From NCBI RefSeq assembly GCF_012427705.1, contig NZ_CP048602.1, positions 3,472,001-3,536,000 of the forward strand: a DNA stretch of 64,000 nt, given 5' to 3'. The translations under genes were made by a program, and so were the position numbers. Origin of the DNA: Vreelandella piezotolerans. Lineage in GTDB: Bacteria; Pseudomonadota; Gammaproteobacteria; Pseudomonadales; Halomonadaceae. Positions 26,137-33,296 of this stretch are shown here, in pieces; position 1 is the stretch's first letter, and every line of letters begins with the position of its first letter. The notes beneath the pieces were generated by a model. That model saw nothing but the letters and a program-made list of their open reading frames with translations, searched no databases and was not told the DNA's origin.

Positions 26137-27153
26137 ATGAACCTTGAACGCTACCCCCGTTATCCACTGACGTTCGGCCCCTCCCCGATCACACCTCTCA
26201 AACGGCTGAGCGCCCATCTGGGCGGCGAGGTCGAGCTGTATGCCAAGCGCGAGGACTGCAACAGCGGCCTGGCTTTCGGCGGCAACAAGACCCGCAAACT
26301 GGAGTACCTCATCCCCGAAGCGCTGGAGCAGGGCTGCGATACGCTGGTGTCGATTGGCGGAATCCAGTCCAACCAGACGCGTCAGGTGGCTGCCGTCGCG
26401 GCGCACCTGGGTATGAAGTGCGTCCTCGTTCAGGAGAACTGGGTGAACTACTCCGATGCGGTGTATGACCGGGTCGGCAATATCGAGATGTCGCGCATCA
26501 TGGGGGCCGACGTTCGCCTGGACGCCGCCGGTTTCGATATCGGCATTCGCCCTAGCTGGGAGCAGGCCATGGAGGATGTGCGCCAGCAGGGCGGCAAACC
26601 ATTCCCCATTCCCGCGGGCTGTTCCGAACACCCCTACGGCGGTTTGGGCTTCGTCGGCTTTGCCGAAGAGGTGCGCCAGCAGGAGAAAGAGCTGGGCTTC
26701 ACCTTCGACTACATCGTGGTGTGCTCGGTGACCGGCAGCACCCAGGCCGGGATGGTGGTCGGCTTTGCCGCCGATGGCCGCGCCCAGCGGGTGATTGGCA
26801 TCGACGCCTCGGCCAAGCCCGAGCAAACCCGTGCGCAGATCCTGCGGATTGCTCGCCACACCGCCGAGCTAGTCGAACTGGAAGGCGGCATTGCCGATGA
26901 CGACGTGATCCTGGACACCCGCTATGGCGGCCCTGAATACGGCCTGCCCAATGACGGCACGCTAGAGGCCATTCGCCTTTGCGCCCGCCTGGAAGGGGTG
27001 CTCACCGACCCGGTGTACGAAGGCAAATCCATGCACGGCATGATCGATAGGGTGCGCAACGGAGAATTCCCGGCGGGCTCCAAGGTGCTGTATGCCCACC
27101 TGGGCGGCGTGCCCGCTCTCAATGCCTACAGCTTCCTGTTCCGCAACGGCTAA
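26137..27153 (+). CDS. acdS: 1-aminocyclopropane-1-carboxylate (ACC) deaminase
   Basis: A 338-residue PLP enzyme, exactly the length of characterised AcdS. It converts the ethylene precursor ACC to 2-oxobutyrate and ammonia. The PLP Lys is in GGNKTRK (Lys51). The ACC-specific residues are present: Tyr-Glu in DPVYEGK (294-295) and Leu in AHLGG (322). These separate it from D-cysteine desulfhydrase, its close relative. The ATG at 26137 has AGGAG six bases upstream; an upstream in-frame ATG at 26116 is less likely. The protein is very close to plant-associated pseudomonad AcdS, which suggests horizontal exchange. Confidence 0.95.
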   Translation: MNLERYPRYPLTFGPSPITPLKRLSAHLGGEVELYAKREDCNSGLAFGGNKTRKLEYLIPEALEQGCDTLVSIGGIQSNQTRQVAAVAAHLGMKCVLVQENWVNYSDAVYDRVGNIEMSRIMGADVRLDAAGFDIGIRPSWEQAMEDVRQQGGKPFPIPAGCSEHPYGGLGFVGFAEEVRQQEKELGFTFDYIVVCSVTGSTQAGMVVGFAADGRAQRVIGIDASAKPEQTRAQILRIARHTAELVELEGGIADDDVILDTRYGGPEYGLPNDGTLEAIRLCARLEGVLTDPVYEGKSMHGMIDRVRNGEFPAGSKVLYAHLGGVPALNAYSFLFRNG

Positions 27154-27182
27154 TCAGGCCAAGCGTCGCTGATCCGTGCCAC

Positions 27183-27208
27183 GGCCCGAGCAGCCGACTG
27201 CTCGGGCC
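27183..27208 (+). terminator. Hairpin after acdS, probable terminator
   Basis: GGCCCGAGCAG and CTGCTCGGGCC form a perfect 11-bp stem with a CCGA loop, 30 bp after the acdS stop. The following bases, ATTGGGCTTG, hold no U-run, so termination may be inefficient or Rho-assisted. Confidence 0.6.
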
Positions 27209-27253
27209 ATTGGGCTTGACGCTACTGCCCCCTCTGTATGCAGAGAACAAGAC

Positions 27254-28147
27254 TTACCCTTCTCGGAAGGCTTCGGCCACCCGTTCGGCTAACACCTCAC
27301 TGGCACTACCAACACCTGGACGCTTCACCAGCGCTACCTGGTAATCGCCTAGTGGAGGCAGCGATTCGTTGTGGAGACGCTTGAGCGGCGAGCGAACCAG
27401 GCTTTTGGGGAAAGCCGTCACGGCCAAGTCAGCCAGCATGGCGGCCTCCTGCCCAGCACAATGGTCGCAGGAGTAAGCAATTCGGTACGCGATACCCGCT
27501 TGATCGAGGGCATCGAGAGTAATTCTTCGCCACGCACACCCCTGTTGCGCTAGCGTCACCGGCAGTGGCGAGCGCTGTACGGCAACGCCATCCTCACGGC
27601 CCGCCCACACCAGCGGTTCGCTATGGACGATCTCTCCTCGTCCAGCCTGGCCAGGCCCCCCAGCCATCACGAGGGCGAGATCAAGTTCGCCCTCGTCCAG
27701 CCTGACGAGCAGGTCTTTGCTGCGCCCCACCTCTACATCGACCTGCACCGCTGGGTGCGAGCGGGCAAACTGAGCCAACACAGTCGGCAGGATACGACCT
27801 ACCACATCGTCGGTGAGCCCCAACCCCACGCGCCCCTCGATGGTAGGCGCTAGAAACTGGGTGACCGCTTCCGCATTGAGTTTAAGCAGTCGACGGCTAT
27901 AGCCCAGCAGCACTTCTCCCTCGGTCGTCAAGCGTACGTGCCGCGCTTCGCGTACAAAGAGCGTCTGGCCAAGCGTCTCCTCCAAGCGTTTAATCTGCAT
28001 ACTCACGGCGGAAGGCGTGCGACATAGCTGTTGGGCGGCGCGGGTAAAGCTGCCACTTTCCGCAATCGTTACAAAGGTGCGCAACACCTCGCTATCCAAT
28101 AGCGGCAAGGCGACCCGACTGGGTGGCAGGGTAGAGAGTTGGCTCAT
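27254..28147 (-). CDS. LysR-type transcriptional regulator
   Basis: A 297-residue LysR regulator. The winged HTH is near the N-terminus (FVTIAESGSFTRAAQQLCRTPSAVSMQIKRLEE pattern, about residues 25-57). A ligand domain from about residue 90 includes SPLPVTLAQQGCAWR, a sequence often seen in regulators of this branch. I chose the ATG at 28145-28147 (AAAGG eight bases upstream) over the adjacent GTG. It diverges from the DUF1127 gene 185 bp away. No enzyme gene is linked, so its regulon is unknown. Confidence 0.87.
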   Translation of the reverse strand: MSQLSTLPPSRVALPLLDSEVLRTFVTIAESGSFTRAAQQLCRTPSAVSMQIKRLEETLGQTLFVREARHVRLTTEGEVLLGYSRRLLKLNAEAVTQFLAPTIEGRVGLGLTDDVVGRILPTVLAQFARSHPAVQVDVEVGRSKDLLVRLDEGELDLALVMAGGPGQAGRGEIVHSEPLVWAGREDGVAVQRSPLPVTLAQQGCAWRRITLDALDQAGIAYRIAYSCDHCAGQEAAMLADLAVTAFPKSLVRSPLKRLHNESLPPLGDYQVALVKRPGVGSASEVLAERVAEAFREG

Positions 28148-28268
28148 CACGCTAACCTTTCAGAAAAACTTAACCCTCAGTGTAAATCTTTTCGTTTGAT
28201 TGATCCAAGGCAAAGCGCCAAGCTTCTAGCCAGAGGTCGCGACCCTCCTACTTACTCATCACAGTTCA

Positions 28269-28328
28269 CACCTCCCCAGTCGTTGGGGAGGTACCGCTTT
28301 GGATAAAGCGAAAGTAACGATGGAGGTG
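28269..28328 (+). promoter_or_regulatory. Structured leader of the DUF1127 gene with alternative SD pairing
   Basis: ACCTCCCCA (28270-28278) pairs with TGGGGAGGT (28284-28292) to form a tight 9-bp hairpin. A second small hairpin, GCTTT-GGAT-AAAGC, follows at 28295-28308. CACCTCC (28269-28275) is also a perfect complement of the gene's Shine-Dalgarno region GGAGGTG (28322-28328). The two pairings exclude each other, so the first hairpin would free the RBS and its loss would allow sequestration. The complementarity is seen; the switching is inference. Confidence 0.45.
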
Positions 28329-28332
28329 CGCG

Positions 28333-28668
28333 ATGACGTTTGAAACCCCTTGCCAACATGCCCAGCACGCTTGGGAGAAAGCTAGCCGCTTGGCACCACC
28401 GCCCAAGCCACCCCAGTTGCCGTTTTACATGCCGGCCATGCCATCAATGCGACTGATCCGTGTCATCGATATGGCTTGGTGGCGCTGTCGGCGGCGCTGG
28501 CTGTTCCGCAGGCATATAGTGCCACTACTGAAATACGACGATCAGATACTGCGCGATATTGGCCATCGCCGAGAAGACATCCTCTGGGCCAACCAGCTGC
28601 CATTAAAGGTCGATGCCCTACAGGCGTTAAAGGCTCGGCAGAAAAAATGTCATATCCTGCACCGCTAA
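28333..28668 (+). CDS. DUF1127 (YjiS-like) small basic protein
   Basis: A 111-residue protein. The last 60 residues match the DUF1127 type: an Arg- and Trp-rich helix (WWRCRRRWLFRRH, about residues 49-61), then LLKYDDQILRDIGHRREDILWA (about 65-86). The proline-rich N-terminus (PPPKPPQLPF) is an extension. Small DUF1127 proteins have been tied to RNA turnover, phosphate and stress responses in other bacteria, but this family member has no assigned role. The ATG has GGAGGTG four bases upstream within a foldable leader. Confidence 0.8.
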   Translation: MTFETPCQHAQHAWEKASRLAPPPKPPQLPFYMPAMPSMRLIRVIDMAWWRCRRRWLFRRHIVPLLKYDDQILRDIGHRREDILWANQLPLKVDALQALKARQKKCHILHR

Positions 28669-28788
28669 CCTCAGAAAGGCGTCGCCCTTAGGACGGCAGA
28701 GGAGTTTCTTCTTATCTCCAAAAACTATGCAAAACCATCACAATCATTAGACTCTACATAAACACCATTGAGCCAATGAGGTGCCATG

Positions 28789-29127
28789 ATGGTTTTGCCC
28801 CTTCCTCCTCGTATAACCCTGGCTGCGCTTTCCCAACTGGCCAAGCCGCTGCCCGACGTTGAGCTGCACGGAATTGATGTGGGCTGGTATATCGTGCGCC
28901 TGCACCGCGATGACTCGGTCAGCCTATTAGTCGATTCTCAGGGCGACACGAAGCGTTTTAGTGGTACCCAGTGGGTAAGCCGCACGCTGGCACCGCTGGG
29001 TTTCACCCACGGAATTCTTACTTGGGCCGATGCAGCCGATGAGATGATCGGCCACCCTACGCAACCTGTTTCTGCCCAACAGCGGCTTCAGCATGGCGTA
29101 CGCGTGGCCTTTGTAACTCGGCACTGA
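28789..29127 (+). CDS. Small conserved protein, DUF6482-like
   Basis: A 112-residue soluble protein without signal or membrane segments. The pattern of an N-terminal helix, then ELHGIDVGWYIVRL, LLVDSQGDTKRF and a late DEMIGHP resembles the DUF6482 family of pseudomonads and halomonads; this match is from memory and moderate. GAGG lies seven bases before the second of two adjacent ATGs, which I chose. It stands alone between the DUF1127 gene and mgtE. No function is known. Confidence 0.6.
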   Translation: MVLPLPPRITLAALSQLAKPLPDVELHGIDVGWYIVRLHRDDSVSLLVDSQGDTKRFSGTQWVSRTLAPLGFTHGILTWADAADEMIGHPTQPVSAQQRLQHGVRVAFVTRH

Positions 29128-29170
29128 CACGTTCCCGTTTCACCTGGGCGACTAGAGGGACCTGGTCATG

Positions 29171-29206
29171 AGGGTAAAAAAGCCCGCATGGCTTTCAACT
29201 GCGGCT
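29171..29206 (-). terminator. Terminator-like hairpin on the minus strand in the mgtE leader
   Basis: Read on the minus strand, AGCCGCA pairs imperfectly with TGCGGGCT across a short loop and is followed by six T. No minus-strand gene precedes it. A possible minus-strand promoter, TTGAAA, 16 bases, TATGAA, lies about 40 bp before it, so a very short antisense RNA to the mgtE leader is conceivable. The evidence is weak. Confidence 0.3.
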
Positions 29207-29283
29207 GCCGATAAGATTCATAGTGAGCCATCGAGCGCTTTCAAGTAGTTGTGTTAAAAATTAATGACCAAAGGATGGACTCT

Positions 29284-30639
29284 ATGCGCGATGAAGAGAA
29301 ATACACCAACACCGAGGAGCAGCTTCTCTATCTTCAAAAATTGCTCGACGAGGAAGATACGGTTGCCCTGAACGAGCTGTTCAATGAGCTCGATATTTTA
29401 GCGATTGCGCGCACCCTTGAGTCTTTTCCTGCCAAAACCCGTGACCGGCTGTGGGAGTACATTCCAGAAGCGATGCTCGGCGAAGTACTTGCCGAAGTCG
29501 ACGAGGACATTCGCGCCGATTACATCGAAGACCTGACCGCCAGCGACGTCGAGCAAATCGTTAAAGGCTTGGATGCTCAGGAAGTCGCCGAAGTCCTCGA
29601 TGTCGCCGATGAAGAAATCAAAACCACCGTCTACGCCAGCCTGGACCAGGAGATTCGCGCTCAGGTCGAGAACCTCTATACCTATGAAGAGGACATGGTC
29701 GGCCGTTACATGGACCCAGAGACGGTCAACGTAAAGCAGGGCGTGTCGTTGGAAGCCGTGCAGCGCTACATCCGGATTCACCATCTGCTAGACGACGACT
29801 CGCAGCAGATCATGATCACCGACAAGGACAAGCGCCTACTGGGCACCCTGACGCTGATCGACTTGGTCAAACAGCCCCAGGAGAGTACCGTCGACGCGTT
29901 TATGGACGATGCGCCCTACTCGCTGAATGACCAAATGAAGGTCAGCGACGCCGCCGCCCTGTTGCGCTCCAAAGAGCTGCCCTTCGTGCCGGTGTGCAAC
30001 AGCGACGGGCTGCTGGTCGGCCAGCTGAACGCCGCCGACGTGCTGGAAATCACCCAGGACGACGCCGACATGACGTTGAAGCACATGTCGGGCGTGAGCG
30101 ACGAAGAAGAGGTGTTCACCCCCATTCTACGCAGTGCCAAGAGCCGCGGCATTTGGCTGGGCATCAACCTGCTCACCGCCTTCCTCGCCGCCTTCGTCAT
30201 CGGCCAGTTCGAAGCGGTGCTGGATCAAATCGTCGCCCTGGCCATCCTTATGCCTGTCGTCGCCAGCATGGGCGGCATTGCCGGTAGCCAAACCCTGACC
30301 GTGGTCATTCGCGGCTTGGCGCTCGGCCAAATTGCCGGTAACAACAAACAGTGGCTCTACAACAAGGAGCTGTGGGTCGGCATGAGCAACGGCCTGGTAT
30401 GGGCCCTGGTAGTAGGCGGCATTTCCTATCTGTGGTTTAGCGACCCGCTGATTACCCTGGTCATTACCCTGGCAATCTTCATTAACATGAGCCTCGCCAA
30501 CCTCTCCGGCGTGCTCATTCCGCTGGTGCTGAAACGCTTACAAATCGACCCCGCCCTCTCCGGCGCGGTGATTCTGACGACGGTCACGGATGTGGTGGGT
30601 TTTCTGTCATTCTTAGGGCTGGCGACGGTGATCATTTTG
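29284..30639 (+). CDS. mgtE: MgtE-family magnesium transporter
   Basis: A Mg2+ channel/transporter of about 452 residues. A cytoplasmic helical MgtE_N domain spans about residues 25-125, a tandem CBS pair about 130-250, and five membrane helices start at about 290. The pore region has AILMPVVASMGGIAGSQTLTV, as in the family, with conserved Gly-Gly and Asn-rich loops following. The N and CBS domains close the channel when intracellular Mg2+ is high. I chose the ATG at 29284 because AAGGA lies eight bases upstream. A terminator follows at 30712-30735. Confidence 0.93.
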
Positions 30640-30711
30640 TGATCAACGCGATGACAAGGCGCCCCACCTTTCTATTCGCCCGCTAACATTTATCTAATGC
30701 TATCCTGTGCT

Positions 30712-30735
30712 GCCCCGCTCCTGCGGGGCTTTTTT
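30712..30735 (+). terminator. Rho-independent terminator after mgtE
   Basis: GCCCCGC-TCCT-GCGGGGC followed by six T, 70 bp after the mgtE stop and 50 bp before the TSUP gene. Confidence 0.88.
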
Positions 30736-30784
30736 GTGGCAGCTGTTTTCAATCACCCTATTTTCATCACCCTTTGAGGCCTCC

Positions 30785-31525
30785 ATGCTCCCGGACTACT
30801 CCCTTATCGCCTGGCTGTTGATCGTTTTTTCGGTGTATTTCACCGGCGTCTCCAAGGGGGGCTTTGCGGGTGGCTTTGGCACGCTCTCGGTACCGCTGAT
30901 GGCGCTGGCGATTAGCCCCACCCAGGCGGCCGGGCTGCTGCTCCCGCTGCTGCTGGTGATGGATGTCTTTGCGGTCAAGGCGTGGTGGGGCAAGCACGAC
31001 CGGGCGGAAGTGTGGCGCTTCGTGCCGGGGCTGTTCATTGGCGTGGTGGTGGGTACGCTGCTGTTTGGCAGCCTGAGCGAGCAGGGCGTGCGCATGGCCC
31101 TGGGCATTCTGTCGGTGGTTTTCGCCGCTTACATGCTGCTCAAGCCGGTGGCGAAAAAGCCCATTTCCCACCAATGGGCGCTGCCCGCCGCTAGCGTGTG
31201 CGGCTTTACCAGCTTCATCGCCCACGCGGGCGCGCCGCCGATGAACATGTACCTGATGCCGCGCAAACTCACCAAAGAAACCTTCATTGCCACTTGCACG
31301 GTGACCTATGCGGTAGTGAACACCATCAAGCTCGGACCGTACATGTGGCTAGGCGAGGTCAACATGACCAGCGCCTGGGCCTCGCTGCTGCTGGTGCCCG
31401 TGGCGTGGATCGGCGTACGTAACGGTCTTTGGCTACAGAGTCGCGTCAATGAAAAGCTGTTTTACCGTCTGGTGATCATCGCCATGTTCATAGTGGGGAT
31501 CAACTTGGTGTGGGAGGCGCTCTAG
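30785..31525 (+). CDS. TSUP (TauE/SafE) family membrane permease
   Basis: A 246-residue protein with about eight hydrophobic segments. The two family half-repeats are visible as GVSKGGFAGGFGTLSVPL (about residues 22-39) and AGAPPMNMYL (about 156-165). TSUP proteins move small anions such as sulfite, sulfoacetate or other organosulfur compounds. The substrate cannot be read here. The ATG at 30785 is preceded by GAGG; a start at 30707 would place the terminator hairpin inside the gene. It is convergent with a DMT permease 25 bp away. Confidence 0.88.
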   Translation: MLPDYSLIAWLLIVFSVYFTGVSKGGFAGGFGTLSVPLMALAISPTQAAGLLLPLLLVMDVFAVKAWWGKHDRAEVWRFVPGLFIGVVVGTLLFGSLSEQGVRMALGILSVVFAAYMLLKPVAKKPISHQWALPAASVCGFTSFIAHAGAPPMNMYLMPRKLTKETFIATCTVTYAVVNTIKLGPYMWLGEVNMTSAWASLLLVPVAWIGVRNGLWLQSRVNEKLFYRLVIIAMFIVGINLVWEAL

Positions 31526-31550
31526 TTGAGAGAGCAAGAAGGCGGCGCAA

Positions 31551-32444
31551 CTACAGCGCCACCATCACCAGCCCCGCCAGCATCACCAAGGTGCCGAGTG
31601 TTTTAGCGGTGGAGGTAGGCTCTTTCAACCACAGCACGCCCATCAACACGCCCACCGGAATCGAGAGCTGGCGCAGCGCGACCACGTAGCTCACTTCATC
31701 GGTCATCGCCATGGCCATCAATACAAGCCCGTAGGTGCAGGTCATCATCAGCCCGGTCGTCACTAACACGGGCAGGCCCTGCTGGCGAAGTACCGGCAGG
31801 CGGCGGCGCTCGGCAGGCAGCAGGGCCAGCAGCGGCACTGCCCAAGTCAGCGTCATCACCGCTTGCAGCACCATAAAGACGGCTCCGGCGGTGAGCCCGC
31901 TGTGACCCGCGCTCTGCATCAGGCCCAAGGCCTGCTTATCGATGAGCGAATAGCCCACCGTGCCCGCCGCCGCCAGCAGCGCGAATCCCATGGCGGGCGT
32001 GACATAGGTGGACACCCGACGCGCCTCCGGGTGGCTGAGCGGCAGACAGAGCGCGCCCAAGACCACCAGTGCCATCCCCAGGCCATCCCAGGCATCCAGC
32101 ACGCGGCTACCTAGTAACGCAATGGAGACCAGCGGCACCAGCACGACGGGCAACGCCCTGGCGATGGGGTAGAGCACGCTCACCTCCCCCCGTGCATAGG
32201 CCCAAGCCAAGCCGCCCATATAGAGCATCTGACATAGCCCCGAGAGTGCCAGCCACCCCCAAAATGCGCCTGGAAGCGCCAGCAGCGATGGTCCTAGTAC
32301 CACTAGCGGCAGCATCACGACGCCGCCAGCGCCATAGGCCAGCACGAACGCCCCCAGCGAGGGCGTGTTGCGTTTGCCCAGCACGTTCCACCCGGCATGC
32401 ATACACACCGAGACCAGTACCAGGGCGAGGGCCGCTGGACTCAT
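31551..32444 (-). CDS. EamA/DMT superfamily transporter
   Basis: A 297-residue permease with ten hydrophobic segments in two EamA halves (about residues 5-140 and 150-297). It has the usual half-repeat features: SLGAFVLAYGAGG in the first half, and SYVVALRQLSIPVGVLMGVLWLKEPTS at the end of the second. Family members export amino acids or other metabolites; the substrate is unknown. It may share a transcript with the HAD phosphatase gene upstream (39 bp). Confidence 0.87.
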   Translation of the reverse strand: MSPAALALVLVSVCMHAGWNVLGKRNTPSLGAFVLAYGAGGVVMLPLVVLGPSLLALPGAFWGWLALSGLCQMLYMGGLAWAYARGEVSVLYPIARALPVVLVPLVSIALLGSRVLDAWDGLGMALVVLGALCLPLSHPEARRVSTYVTPAMGFALLAAAGTVGYSLIDKQALGLMQSAGHSGLTAGAVFMVLQAVMTLTWAVPLLALLPAERRRLPVLRQQGLPVLVTTGLMMTCTYGLVLMAMAMTDEVSYVVALRQLSIPVGVLMGVLWLKEPTSTAKTLGTLVMLAGLVMVAL

Positions 32445-32483
32445 GTGGTCGCCTTGACAACGACAGTACCTATGAAACGACCA

Positions 32484-33221
32484 TCATGTTTTAGCAAGAC
32501 TGGAGTATTCACTATTAACGGAGCTAGATAAGCGGTCATTACTAAAAGAGAATGCCCGCCAGTCTAAGCGTCGCCACCCTTCTACGCTAGCCACCTCGGC
32601 CAAGACCGGGTCGGGGTTGACCGCCACGGCGCAATCCACGTACTGCAACAGCGGCAAGTCGTTGCGCGAGTCGGAATAGAACGTGGTGTGGCTCGGCGTG
32701 ATGGTGTGCTCCGCCAGCCACTGCTGAAAGCGGATCACCTTGCCGCCTCGGTACGAAAGCACGCCTTGGCTGCTCCCGGTGTAAACTCGACCCTCTTCGG
32801 ACATAGTGATCTCCGGCTCCACCGCCAGCACGTGCTCGATGCCGAGCACTGTCGCGATGGGCGCCACCAAGTGGCGAGAGGAGGCGGAGATCAGTATCAA
32901 GGTATCGCCCGCTTTTCGATGGCTTTCTAGGCAGCGCCACGCTTGATCGAAAATACGCGGCTGCAAATGAGTAGCGACGAAGCGCTCGACTTCCTTTTCC
33001 ACCTCAGCCACTCGCCGCCCCTTCAGGGGTGCCAGCGTCATGGCCAGGTACTCGTCTAGCTTGAGCTTGCCCGCATGGTAGGCCTGCTGCATCTGTTCGG
33101 CGCGTGTCATGAAGCGTTCCGCGTCGGTGACCCATCCTTGCTCGATCATCCATAAATTCCAGCGGTCGCTGCAGTCTCCGTCCAGGAGCGTGTCATCAAG
33201 GTCAAACAGGGCCAGGCGCAT
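32484..33221 (-). CDS. HAD-IB family phosphatase (SerB-like)
   Basis: A 245-residue HAD hydrolase. Motif I is LFDLDDTLLDGD at residues 4-15, motif II is LILISASS near residues 114-121, motif III Lys lies in the GGKVIRF region and motif IV is FYSDSRNDLPLL near 192. The cap is of the C1 type found in phosphoserine-phosphatase-like enzymes. Many of these are broad phosphomonoesterases, so a specific substrate should not be assumed. The ATG at 33221 gives the usual HAD N-terminus; the frame extends 16 codons further upstream without support. Confidence 0.85.
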   Translation of the reverse strand: MRLALFDLDDTLLDGDCSDRWNLWMIEQGWVTDAERFMTRAEQMQQAYHAGKLKLDEYLAMTLAPLKGRRVAEVEKEVERFVATHLQPRIFDQAWRCLESHRKAGDTLILISASSRHLVAPIATVLGIEHVLAVEPEITMSEEGRVYTGSSQGVLSYRGGKVIRFQQWLAEHTITPSHTTFYSDSRNDLPLLQYVDCAVAVNPDPVLAEVASVEGWRRLDWRAFSFSNDRLSSSVNSEYSSLAKT

Positions 33222-33296
33222 GGGAACTCCTATCGTCGCGGTTTGGCGCGCGTAGGGTATGCCAAGCATGATGACAGTAAGATGACGAACGTGCGC

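Noticed and set aside
26104..26859. A 251-codon minus-strand frame opposite acdS
   Set aside because: acdS is certain from motifs and length, and the opposite frame has no family features.
29128..29283. A Mg2+-sensing riboswitch (M-box or mgtA-type) before mgtE
   Set aside because: The leader is only about 155 bp and lacks the M-box core; only a weak minus-strand hairpin is visible.
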